Assembly (NCBI GenBank): GCA_017523005.1
Contig: JAFWXG010000225.1
Location: 1 to 7,745, forward strand
Origin: Clostridia bacterium
Lineage (GTDB): Bacteria; Bacillota; Clostridia; RGIG6154
DNA length: 7,745 nt
Direction of reading: 5' to 3'
The position numbers were made by a program, and so were the translations under genes. The notes beneath the pieces were generated by a model that worked only from the letters and a program-made list of their open reading frames with translations, made no database searches and was not told the DNA's origin. This document shows, piece by piece, positions 1-6,679 of this stretch. Within the stretch, counting starts at the first letter, position 1. Each line of letters starts with the position of its first letter.

Positions 1-1159
1 AACGAGCTACATAGTCGTCAACTTCTGCAGGAACATTATATACCTTGTTCTCCATATTTTTATAATTCTCAAGAACATATTTCATGGAAAGGGACTGGAT
101 TGCAAAGCTCATATCCATGATTTCTGCAGGGTGTCCATCCCCTGCTGCAAGGTTTACAAGTCTTCCCTCTGCCAAAATGTTTATCCATCTGCCGTCTTTT
201 AGGCGGTAGCCCATTATATTATTGCGGACTTCTTTAATTTCTGTCGCTATGCTTTTAAGTTCAGGAATTGAAACTTCAACATCAAAATGTCCCGCATTAC
301 AAAGCACAGCACCGTCTTTCATAACTTCAAAATGGCGTTTTACAATTACATGTTCACAGCCTGTTACAGTGATAAAGATGTCTCCGATTTTTGCCGCATC
401 GTCCATGGTCATTACAGAAAAACCATCCATAACAGCTTCCATAGCACGAATAGGGTTAACTTCACAAATTATAACTTTTGCGCCAAGTCCTTTTGCACGC
501 ATAGCACAACCCTTACCACACCAGCCATAACCTGCAATAACAACATTTTTACCTGCAACAATAAGATTTGTTGTTTTGTTAATTGCATTCCACACAGACT
601 GACCTGTTCCATAGCGGTTATCAAATAAATATTTGCAGTTCGCATCGTTTGCCGACACAACAGGAAAACGAAGTGCTCCCGCTTTTTCTCTTGCACGAAG
701 ACGATGTACACCTGTTGTTGTTTCTTCACTTCCGCCAAAAACATTCATATTCTTATATTCATCATGTAAAAGCTGGGTAATATCTCCGCCATCATCAATA
801 AATAAGTCAGGCGAAAATTCCAAAGCTTTTTTCAAGTGAGATACATATTCGTCATTAGTTGCACCATGCCATGTGTATACATCAATCCCTGTTTCAGCAA
901 GGGCTGCCGCAACATCATCCTGAGTTGATAACGGATTACAGCCTGTAAGAGCAACCTTTGCTCCGCCAGCCTTTAACACCTGTGCCAAATATGCTGTTTT
1001 CGCTTCAACATGGATGCACATAGTAATTTTTAAACCGTCAAAATATTTATTTTTTATAAAGTCCTGTTCAATAGCATTAAGTAGGGGCATGTTTTTCTTA
1101 ACCCAGTCAATTTTAAGCATACCTTCCTTTGCTAAAGCAGAATTTCTTATTATACTCAT
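1..1159 (-). CDS. ahcY: S-adenosylhomocysteine hydrolase, 3' end beyond window
   Basis: Cytosolic NAD-dependent enzyme that reversibly splits S-adenosylhomocysteine into adenosine and homocysteine, relieving product inhibition of methyltransferases in the activated methyl cycle. The frame is open for 386 codons to the window edge; roughly 20-35 C-terminal residues are probably missing. Visible family marks, numbered from the chosen start: CIHVEAKT (48-55), IDDGGD (121-126), GSEETTTG (143-150), substrate-site NDANCKYLFDN (171-181), DNRYGTGQS (180-188), NAD-binding GYGWCGKG (210-217) and NAGHFDVE (288-295). The RYGTG and YGWCG forms, with no long C-terminal insertion seen so far, resemble the shorter archaeal/Thermotoga-like class rather than the human class. 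I chose ATG 1159 because the following residues (SIIRNSALAKEG) match the usual N-terminus. An in-frame ATG at 1180 would add seven residues but has no ribosome site; AAAGG at 1177-1173 lies 13 bases before 1159, rather far. The gene has its own promoter, separate from the upstream operon. Identification is secure; the start is less so. Confidence 0.95.
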   Translation of the reverse strand, partial: MSIIRNSALAKEGMLKIDWVKKNMPLLNAIEQDFIKNKYFDGLKITMCIHVEAKTAYLAQVLKAGGAKVALTGCNPLSTQDDVAAALAETGIDVYTWHGATNDEYVSHLKKALEFSPDLFIDDGGDITQLLHDEYKNMNVFGGSEETTTGVHRLRAREKAGALRFPVVSANDANCKYLFDNRYGTGQSVWNAINKTTNLIVAGKNVVIAGYGWCGKGCAMRAKGLGAKVIICEVNPIRAMEAVMDGFSVMTMDDAAKIGDIFITVTGCEHVIVKRHFEVMKDGAVLCNAGHFDVEVSIPELKSIATEIKEVRNNIMGYRLKDGRWINILAEGRLVNLAAGDGHPAEIMDMSFAIQSLSMKYVLENYKNMENKVYNVPAEVDDYVAR

Positions 1160-1194
1160 GATAAGAACACAGCCTTTCATTTTAAAATACATAT

Positions 1195-1225
1195 ATTATC
1201 ATCCTTACAAGGATGGAATTTTCAA
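1195..1225 (-). promoter_or_regulatory. Probable sigma-A promoter of ahcY
   Basis: On the minus strand TTGAAA (1225-1220) resembles a -35 box and GATAAT (1200-1195) a -10 box; each matches the consensus at five of six positions. The spacer is 19 bases, longer than the 17 optimum. A start near 1188 would give a leader of about 30 bases before ATG 1159. It lies just after the terminator of the upstream operon, where a new promoter is expected. Prediction by eye only. Confidence 0.45.
1200..1215. promoter_or_regulatory. Palindrome in ahcY promoter spacer, candidate operator
   Basis: Perfect inverted repeat of 7-bp arms around a 2-base centre, CATCCTT-AC-AAGGATG on the plus strand. It sits between the putative -35 and -10 boxes of ahcY and touches the first base of the -10 box, the classic place for a repressor operator. 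As it lies upstream of the likely transcription start, a role as an RNA hairpin is less likely. The cognate regulator is unknown. Confidence 0.4.
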
Positions 1226-1242
1226 ATTCGGTGTATATTACT

Positions 1243-1270
1243 ACAAAAGGAGTGGGTATACACCCACCCC
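1243..1270 (-). terminator. Rho-independent terminator of the ispH-rpsA operon
   Basis: Read on the minus strand, GGGGTGGGT and ACCCACTCC form a 9-bp stem with one G-U pair around the tetraloop GTAT, followed by TTTTG. It begins 18 bases beyond the ispH-rpsA stop codon and precedes the ahcY promoter, so it separates the two transcription units. The U-tract is short (four), so some readthrough into ahcY is possible. On the plus strand no U-tract follows, so it is not bidirectional. Confidence 0.75.
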
Positions 1271-1288
1271 GTTATGTAGGAAATATAA

Positions 1289-3244
1289 TTATTCTTCTGT
1301 TGCTACTTCTTCAGTTGCTTCTTCTACAGCAACTTCTTCAGCTACATTTTCCTGAACAACCGGTTCTTCCAAAGCACGAATGCTTAAGCCGATTTTCTGT
1401 GCGTCCCAGTTTGCTTCAACAACTTTTGCTTCAACTTCCTGACCAACTGATAATACATCTTCAGGTTTAGCAATGTGACGGTTAGCAATCTGTGAAATAT
1501 GGATTAAACCGTCAACACCAGGAATAATTTCAGCAAATGCACCAAATGGAACGATACGAACGATTTTGCATTTGATTACATCGTCGAGCTTAATCATTTC
1601 CTGTACTTTTGTCCATGGATTTTCTTCTAATGATTTATGACCTAAGGAAATCTTGTTGTTTTCTTTATCTAAAGCTAAGATTACAACTTCCATAATGTCG
1701 CCAGGTTTTACGATTTCAGCAGGGTTTTTGATGTGGAGCCATGAAAGTTCAGTTACATGAACCAAACCGTCAACACCGCCGATATCTACGAATGCACCAA
1801 AGTTTGTAACAGATTTTACAACGCCTTTGATTTTCTGTCCAACTTCTGCAGTTGCCCAGAAAGCTTCTGCTTTTTCTCTTCTTGCTGCAACAGCTAAAGT
1901 TTTTACAGAACCTACAATCTTGCGTCTTCTTCTGTCATAGTTAATGATTTTAAATGTTGCATCTGTACCGAGCAAAGAATTTAAATCATCTGTATAGCGT
2001 TCGCTTGCCTGTGATGCAGGGATAAATACTTTTGAGCCAAATGCATAAGCAACTACACCGCCCTTTACAACTTCAACAATTTTAGCTGTAATAGGTGTGC
2101 CGTTTTCGTAAGCTTCTTCAAGCTGTTTCTGACCTGCCAAAGACTCTAATTTTCTCATAGAGAGTCCGATATAACCTTCAATATCGTTCTTACGATATAC
2201 GAATGCTTCGATTTCCTGACCAACAGACAAAATTGTGCTGATATCAGCAGTTGGGTCTGCAGTAACTTCGCTGGCTGGAATAATGCCGTCCATCTTCTCA
2301 TAAGGGATTGCAACGGTTACTTCTGTCGGGGATATTTTAATGACTGTGCCTTTAACGGTATCGCCGATATTTGCAAGCTTCGAGTTCTCAAGTTCCTCCT
2401 CAAAATTTATTGTTGTTTTTTCTTCTACCATGTGAATGACCTCCTTTATTATGCACGCAGGTGTAGATGCGCCTGCGGTAACACCAATCGAAGAATATAC
2501 TGAAAAATCTTCATTTTTTATCTCTTCAGCACATTCGATTAAAAAAACTTTCTCACAATGCTTTTTGGCAACATGAGCTAAGCGTTTGGTATTTGAACTT
2601 TCCCTTCCGCCTATTACAATTACTGCATCGCTTTTTCTCGCAATTTCCTCAATTTCAGCTTGTCTTTTTGCGGTAGCGTTGCAAATCGTATCTATTATAT
2701 CACAAGTTATTCCTAATTTCAATATTTTATTTTTAATTTTTTCCCATTTTTTTCTCTCAAATGTTGTCTGCGATACAACACACAAGGGTTTGTCCCCTAA
2801 TTTAAGTAAATCTACAGCATCTTCGTCTGCAATTACAAGTGCTTCTCCGCACCAACCCAAAATTCCTTTTACTTCTGGGTGTGATTCATCTCCTATCACT
2901 AAAATAGTGTACCCTTTTTCGTAATATTCTTGCACCACATTATGAATTTTTTTCACAAACGGACAGGTTGCATCTATAATCTTACAATTCTTTTGATTTA
3001 ATAAATCAAAATCAGATTTCGGCAGTCCATGGGAACGAATAACTACTCGTGAATTTTCAGGGATTTCGGATACATTATTTGCAACTAAAGCACCCTTACT
3101 TTCTAAATCACTTACAACATGAGGATTATGGATGATAGGACCTAAAGTATACAGTTCTCCGCTTTTTTCAGCTTCTGTTTCTGCTAACTTAACTGCGCGG
3201 TCAACCCCATAGCAAAAGCCTGCCGTCTTTGCAAGTTTTATCAT
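1289..3244 (-). CDS. ispH-rpsA: IspH - ribosomal protein S1 fusion
   Basis: Bifunctional 651-residue protein. Residues 1-271 are 4-hydroxy-3-methylbut-2-enyl diphosphate reductase, the last enzyme of the MEP isoprenoid pathway, making IPP and DMAPP with a [4Fe-4S] cluster. The cluster cysteines are C11 (GFCYGVDRAV), C94 (DATCPFVKK) and C188 (ICNATAKRQ); H39, H122 with E124 (SHPEV), SQTT (158-161) and SSNTKRL (216-222) complete the active site. Residues from 272 carry four S1 RNA-binding domains at roughly 293-363, 382-448, 467-536 and 553-623, the last two most canonical (NFGAFVDIGGVDGLVHVTEL; PFGAFAEIIPGVDGLIHISQ). An acidic tail (about 624-651) of repeated Glu/Val/Ala ends the protein. Such fusions are common in Clostridia. 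The start overlaps the plsC stop by four bases (ATGA), with AAAGGTGA upstream, implying translational coupling. An internal ribosome site at the domain boundary is listed separately. The last 60 bases are low-complexity because of the tail. Confidence 0.97.
   Translation of the reverse strand: MIKLAKTAGFCYGVDRAVKLAETEAEKSGELYTLGPIIHNPHVVSDLESKGALVANNVSEIPENSRVVIRSHGLPKSDFDLLNQKNCKIIDATCPFVKKIHNVVQEYYEKGYTILVIGDESHPEVKGILGWCGEALVIADEDAVDLLKLGDKPLCVVSQTTFERKKWEKIKNKILKLGITCDIIDTICNATAKRQAEIEEIARKSDAVIVIGGRESSNTKRLAHVAKKHCEKVFLIECAEEIKNEDFSVYSSIGVTAGASTPACIIKEVIHMVEEKTTINFEEELENSKLANIGDTVKGTVIKISPTEVTVAIPYEKMDGIIPASEVTADPTADISTILSVGQEIEAFVYRKNDIEGYIGLSMRKLESLAGQKQLEEAYENGTPITAKIVEVVKGGVVAYAFGSKVFIPASQASERYTDDLNSLLGTDATFKIINYDRRRRKIVGSVKTLAVAARREKAEAFWATAEVGQKIKGVVKSVTNFGAFVDIGGVDGLVHVTELSWLHIKNPAEIVKPGDIMEVVILALDKENNKISLGHKSLEENPWTKVQEMIKLDDVIKCKIVRIVPFGAFAEIIPGVDGLIHISQIANRHIAKPEDVLSVGQEVEAKVVEANWDAQKIGLSIRALEEPVVQENVAEEVAVEEATEEVATEE
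2429..2447 (-). promoter_or_regulatory. Internal Shine-Dalgarno and ATG for free S1 protein
   Basis: Inside the fusion, AAAGGAGGT (2447-2439) lies 7 bases before an in-frame ATG (2431-2429, codon 272). This is the strongest ribosome site seen in the window and sits exactly where IspH homology ends and S1 begins. The residues after it (MVEEKTTINFEEELEN) read like a natural S1 N-terminus. Initiation here would give a 380-residue four-domain S1 protein. The codons inside the site encode K-E-V-I-H, which also fit the end of IspH, so coding constraint alone cannot be excluded. Confidence 0.65.
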
Positions 3245-3834
3245 TCTTGCTCACCTTTCTTAAGCGCAATAATTTCTTTCATCAATTCGTTTGCCTTTTC
3301 CTGAATTTCGTCCATTGTAAGGCGTCTGTCTTCAGCACATACAACAAAAGGCTTTCCAAAACGAATTTTTACGGGTTTAAACAGCTTATACTCTGTATCA
3401 ATAGCAGCAGGCAGTATATTTACCTTTGATTTTGATGCTATCAAAACCGCTCCTGCTTTTGCGCTGTCTTCTTCAATAGTTTCGCTTCTTTTGCCTTGAG
3501 GAAATATACCAAGCACTTCCCCATCTTTCAATACTCTAAGTGCAGTTTTTATTGCACCTAAATCATTTTGTCCTCTTTTAACAGGGAATGCACCAAGTTT
3601 TGAAACAAGCCAGCCAAGAGGCTTAAAACGGAAAAGCTCTTCTTTTGCCATAAATTTCAGATCATCTCTTGGAGATGCAACATATAAAGCAACAACATCC
3701 CAGTTACTCTGGTGGTTTGCGCACAAAACAAACGGATTTTCCATATCAAAATTTTCTAATCCTTCGATATGTACAGGAAAAAACAGTTTATATATTGGGC
3801 TGATTATTATTTTAGCAAACTTTACAAATGTCAT
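3241..3834 (-). CDS. plsC: PlsC-type 1-acylglycerol-3-phosphate acyltransferase
   Basis: Membrane-associated acyltransferase expected to acylate lysophosphatidic acid to phosphatidic acid in phospholipid synthesis. The 197-residue length is typical of short bacterial members. The catalytic HX4D motif is NHQSNWD (H41, D46); motif II is around KEELFRFKPLG (65-74) with GAFPVKRG (81-88); motif III is FPQGKRS (111-117), where the usual glutamate of FPEGTRS is glutamine; motif IV is around LPAAID (141-146). The hydrophobic N-terminus (FAKIIISPIYKLFFP) may associate with the membrane. The ATG follows the cmk stop TAA directly with no gap, with GGGAGAGG as ribosome site, and the stop overlaps the ispH start by four bases, so translation of all three is probably coupled. 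The exact acyl acceptor is inferred from family. Confidence 0.9.
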   Translation of the reverse strand: MTFVKFAKIIISPIYKLFFPVHIEGLENFDMENPFVLCANHQSNWDVVALYVASPRDDLKFMAKEELFRFKPLGWLVSKLGAFPVKRGQNDLGAIKTALRVLKDGEVLGIFPQGKRSETIEEDSAKAGAVLIASKSKVNILPAAIDTEYKLFKPVKIRFGKPFVVCAEDRRLTMDEIQEKANELMKEIIALKKGEQE

Positions 3835-4512
3835 TTATGCCTCTCCCTTCATTTTGCTTAACACAAGATTTCTAAGTTCTTCAACCGATTGTTCTAATGT
3901 GTTTCCTGTAGTGTCTACAACTACTGCATCATCTGCAGCTTTTAATGGTGCAAACGCACGGGAACTGTCGTTTTTATCACGAAATTTCATGTCTTCCAAA
4001 ACCTCTTCATAGCTGGTTGCGACATTTTTTTCTTTAAGTTCAATATATCTTCTCATTGCTCTGTCTTCAACTGTTGCTGTTAAGAATATTTTGATTTCTG
4101 CATCGGGAAGAACATAAGTGCCAACATCTCTGCCATCCATAATGACATCGCTTTTTGCAGCTTGAAGGCGTTGTAAATCAACTAACTTCAAACGAACTGC
4201 AGGCAAAACCGCGACATTTGATGCAGCTATTGAAACTTCAGGTGTGCGAATTTTACCTGTCACATCTTCCCCGTTTAAAATCATGTGCTGAGTTCCGTCT
4301 TCGCCGTATTTAACCAAAAGATTTATCTCGTCAAGACATTCTTCAACCCTTTCTGGTTCATTTGGAATGTCAATGTTTTTGTTAAGTGCAAACAAGCCTA
4401 CCGTACGATACATCGCACCTGTATCAATATAAATAAAATTAAGCTCTTTTGCCAGAGCCTTGGCAATAGTACTTTTACCTGCCCCTGAAGGACCATCGAT
4501 TGCAATTTGCAT
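3835..4512 (-). CDS. cmk: Cytidylate kinase
   Basis: Cytosolic P-loop kinase that phosphorylates CMP and dCMP with ATP, recycling pyrimidine nucleotides from RNA turnover and lipid synthesis. Motifs in the 225-residue product: P-loop GPSGAGKST (7-15), DTGAMYR (30-36), EVSIAAS (92-98), DGRDVGTYV (126-134), and the lid and C-terminal part with RRYIEL (154-159), RDKNDSSR (178-185) and D200TT. I chose ATG 4512 over the in-frame ATG 4545: family members begin directly with the strand leading into the P-loop, and AAGGAGA (4527-4521) sits 8 bases before 4512. The earlier start would overlap the flavoprotein gene and add eleven unconserved residues. The gap to the flavoprotein stop is 19 bases and contains this ribosome site. 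The cmk-plsC-ispH-rpsA order is a familiar clostridial operon core. Confidence 0.96.
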   Translation of the reverse strand: MQIAIDGPSGAGKSTIAKALAKELNFIYIDTGAMYRTVGLFALNKNIDIPNEPERVEECLDEINLLVKYGEDGTQHMILNGEDVTGKIRTPEVSIAASNVAVLPAVRLKLVDLQRLQAAKSDVIMDGRDVGTYVLPDAEIKIFLTATVEDRAMRRYIELKEKNVATSYEEVLEDMKFRDKNDSSRAFAPLKAADDAVVVDTTGNTLEQSVEELRNLVLSKMKGEA

Positions 4513-4520
4513 AACTAAAA

Positions 4521-4530
4521 TCTCCTTTTT
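4521..4530 (-). promoter_or_regulatory. Ribosome binding site deciding the cmk start
   Basis: AAAAAGGAGA on the minus strand, in the 19-base gap after the flavoprotein stop codon (4534-4532). It is 8 bases from ATG 4512 and downstream of ATG 4545, so it can only serve the shorter cmk start. Confidence 0.85.
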
Positions 4531-4531
4531 C

Positions 4532-5758
4532 TTAATTTGCAGCATTTTCTCCCGCTAAAATTCCGGTTGAATATGCAATCTGCAGGTTAAATCCACCTGT
4601 GTAGGCGTCTACATCAAGAACTTCTCCTGCAAAATACAAATTTTTTATCCTTTTCGATTCCATCGTAGATGGATTAACTTCCTTTACACAAACTCCTCCG
4701 CCCGTTACTATTGCTTCTTCTATGGGCCTTAGCCCCTTGCATTTTATATTGAAGTTTTTAAGTGTATAAAGTAGTGCTTGTCGCTCTTTTTTTGTTATTG
4801 TATTTACTACTTTCCTACTATCCAATTCAGCCTTTTTTAATACAGGTTCTATCATACTCTTTGGCAAAAGTTCAACCAAGGCGTTACATAGCTGTTTGTT
4901 TGAAAATTTAGCAAAGTCACGCAATATTCTTGCGTCTAATTGTTCATCAGACAGTGCAGGTTTTAAGTCTATAAATATTATGAAATCTTGGTTTTTCGGT
5001 ACCCACGAGCTTAAGCTTAATATTACAGGTCCCGTTAATCCAAAATGCGCAAACAACAATTCGCCAAATTCGTTTTCTAATTCTTTACCATTTAAATCAG
5101 TCATTGTAACCGAAATATTTTTTAGTGTTAAACCTTTTAGTTCGGCACAAACTATATCATCAGATTCCATAGGTACTAATGCGCCCCTGGGCGAAATAAT
5201 GGTATGTCCCGCCTTTTCAGCAAATCTATATCCGTCTCCTGTAGAGCCTGTCAACGGATATGACATTCCGCCAGTTGCAATAATTACTGCGTTACAGTCT
5301 ATTTTCCCTTTATCAGTGATAACACCGCAAATTTTTCCGTCTTTATAAGCTACATCTTTTGCCTTTGCCTGACAAACAGTAACCCCTGATTTCTTTACAA
5401 AGTCAGAAAGCGCGTTTGCCACATCATGTGCCTTATCAGAAACTGGAAAAACCCTCCCGCCTCTTTCTGTTTTGCAAGGCACTCCCTGTCTTTCAAGAAA
5501 AGATATCATATCCTGCCCTGTAAATCCATAAAGTGCACTATACAAAAATTTAGGGTTTGTGGGAATGTTATCAAAAAATTCAGAAACATCGGCAGCGTTT
5601 GTTATGTTACATCTGCCTTTTCCTGTGATACGAAGTTTTCTTCCCAATATGTTGTTTTTATCAAGTAACAAAACGGATTTCCCTTTATTAGAAGCTGTTG
5701 CTGCTGCAAACATTCCTGCCGGGCCTCCACCTATTACAACGATATCAAATGATTTCAT
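4532..5758 (-). CDS. HI0933/BaiN-family FAD-dependent oxidoreductase
   Basis: A 408-residue flavoprotein of the HI0933 (YhiN/BaiN) family, often annotated as aminoacetone oxidase-like or NAD(P)/FAD-dependent oxidoreductase. The N-terminal FAD dinucleotide-binding loop is IGGGPAG (9-15), with acidic D33 ending the second strand. Family signatures follow: GRKLRITGKGRCNITN (39-54), RGGRVFPVSDKA (99-110), ATGG (161-164), GELLFAHFGLTGP (232-244), TGGGVCVKEVNPSTMESK (352-369) and FAGEVLDVDAYTGGFNLQ (376-393), which closes the FAD site. No signal peptide or membrane segment is visible. A bile-acid reductase activity is reported for the relative BaiN, but nothing here supports that substrate; most members have no proven function. 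The ATG overlaps the regulator's stop by four bases (ATGA) with AGGAG upstream, so the two are translationally coupled. Its position before cmk is common in Clostridia. Family assignment is secure, the reaction unknown. Confidence 0.92.
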   Translation of the reverse strand: MKSFDIVVIGGGPAGMFAAATASNKGKSVLLLDKNNILGRKLRITGKGRCNITNAADVSEFFDNIPTNPKFLYSALYGFTGQDMISFLERQGVPCKTERGGRVFPVSDKAHDVANALSDFVKKSGVTVCQAKAKDVAYKDGKICGVITDKGKIDCNAVIIATGGMSYPLTGSTGDGYRFAEKAGHTIISPRGALVPMESDDIVCAELKGLTLKNISVTMTDLNGKELENEFGELLFAHFGLTGPVILSLSSWVPKNQDFIIFIDLKPALSDEQLDARILRDFAKFSNKQLCNALVELLPKSMIEPVLKKAELDSRKVVNTITKKERQALLYTLKNFNIKCKGLRPIEEAIVTGGGVCVKEVNPSTMESKRIKNLYFAGEVLDVDAYTGGFNLQIAYSTGILAGENAAN

Positions 5759-6621
5759 TCTGACTCCTGATTATACACATTATACTCCGCCCAAATATTT
5801 TCAAGGTCGTTAAGTGTCTGTGTGATTTCTTGTTTTTTACGCATACCTATTGCAACTATCAGCGCATTTACTACACTTAATGGTGCAACAAGTGAGTCTA
5901 CAAAAGACACCATATCTGTTTTTGCGAACAATGAAATATCTGAACACGGAACAAGCGGAGAAACTTCTGTATCTGTGATGCTGATGACTGTAGCACCCTT
6001 TAATTTAGCATACTCCAAAGCCTTAATTGTACGCCTTGAGTATCTGGGAAAGCTTACACCGATTACTACATCATTTTCATCTACTCTTAATATCTGCTCA
6101 AACATTTCGCTTACACTTGTGGTATGTACCAGTCTTACATCGGTAAACAATAGGTTAAAATAAAAGCCCAAAAAGCTTGATACTGCCGATGCGCTTCTTA
6201 CACCTAATATATAAATTTTCTTTGCATTCAAAATTTTCTCTACTGCATCATCAAAGACTTTTTTGTCGATGTTTTCAAGGGTTGAACGCATTTTACTTAT
6301 GTCCGAATTCATTACCTTTGAGAGAATGTCTTCGTTTGCCATTTTGTCATAGGCAATTTCCATTCTCTGAAGGCTTGTTAATTTATTTTTAATAATTTCG
6401 CCTAACGCTTCCTGCAATTCGGGATATCCCTCATACCCTAAAGCATTGGCAAATCTGACAACAGTAGACTCACTTACTCCTACCTCTTGCCCAAGTTTTG
6501 ATGCGGTCATAAACGCCGCTTTATCATATTGATTTACAATAAAAGACGCAATTTTTTTGTGACCTTTACTGTAATTTTTATATCCTGCTTCTATTTCTGC
6601 TAATATATTCTTATTCAACAT
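5755..6621 (-). CDS. MurR/RpiR-family transcriptional regulator
   Basis: A 288-residue DNA-binding regulator. Residues 1-77 form the RpiR-type helix-turn-helix domain, with the recognition region at TASKLGQEVGVSESTVVRFA (39-58) followed by LGYEGYPELQ. A linker leads to a SIS (sugar isomerase) domain at about 123-255, with ILGVRSASAVSSFL (138-151), VIGVSFPRYSRRT (186-198) and GATVISITDTEVSPL (209-223). The family senses phosphorylated sugars or amino sugars through the SIS domain and may repress or activate; the ligand cannot be read here. It heads the operon and overlaps the flavoprotein by four bases. The ribosome site AAGAGAGG is only 3 bases from ATG 6621; the next codon, TTG 6618, lies at a better distance of 6 bases and could be the real start. 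The 28-base palindrome 23 bases upstream is a possible autoregulatory operator. Family assignment is strong; target genes are inferred from position only. Confidence 0.92.
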   Translation of the reverse strand: MLNKNILAEIEAGYKNYSKGHKKIASFIVNQYDKAAFMTASKLGQEVGVSESTVVRFANALGYEGYPELQEALGEIIKNKLTSLQRMEIAYDKMANEDILSKVMNSDISKMRSTLENIDKKVFDDAVEKILNAKKIYILGVRSASAVSSFLGFYFNLLFTDVRLVHTTSVSEMFEQILRVDENDVVIGVSFPRYSRRTIKALEYAKLKGATVISITDTEVSPLVPCSDISLFAKTDMVSFVDSLVAPLSVVNALIVAIGMRKKQEITQTLNDLENIWAEYNVYNQESE

Positions 6622-6643
6622 AAACCTCTCTTATCTGCTTTGA

Positions 6644-6671
6644 GGACAGGCACAAATTTTTGTGCCTGTCC
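6644..6671. repeat. 28-base perfect palindrome before the rpiR-type gene
   Basis: Arms of 13 bp, GGACAGGCACAAA and TTTGTGCCTGTCC, around TT. It starts 8 bases past the oadA-type stop codon and ends 23 bases before the regulator's ATG. As RNA it would be a very strong hairpin on either strand, but neither side is followed by a U-tract (TCAAAGC on minus, GTTAAAC on plus), so it is not a standard terminator. It could be a dispersed REP-like palindrome, an operator of the adjacent regulator, or a terminator of oadA with a poor tail. The sequence alone does not decide. Confidence 0.75.
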
Positions 6672-6679
6672 GTTAAACC

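Noticed and set aside
469..744. 91-codon minus-strand open frame inside the ahcY region
   Set aside because: It lies in a different frame from the well-conserved AhcY sequence, which covers the same bases with family motifs; its product is low-complexity and unrecognisable.
1160..1288. SAH or SAM riboswitch upstream of ahcY
   Set aside because: The predicted leader is only about 30 bases and no multi-stem conserved fold is visible; the one strong hairpin in the gap is the terminator of the preceding operon.
4513..4545. Longer cmk product starting at ATG 4545
   Set aside because: The extra eleven residues are not expected in the family, overlap the flavoprotein gene, and the strong ribosome site lies downstream of this ATG and fits ATG 4512.
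4896..5348. 150-codon plus-strand open frame, and other plus-strand frames across the window
   Set aside because: All lie antisense to strongly supported minus-strand genes, lack recognisable motifs and good ribosome sites, and are explained as shadows of coding sequence.
6644..6671. Standard rho-independent terminator for the oadA fragment
   Set aside because: The stem is excellent but is followed by TCAAAGC on the minus strand rather than a U-tract; listed as an unexplained palindrome instead.
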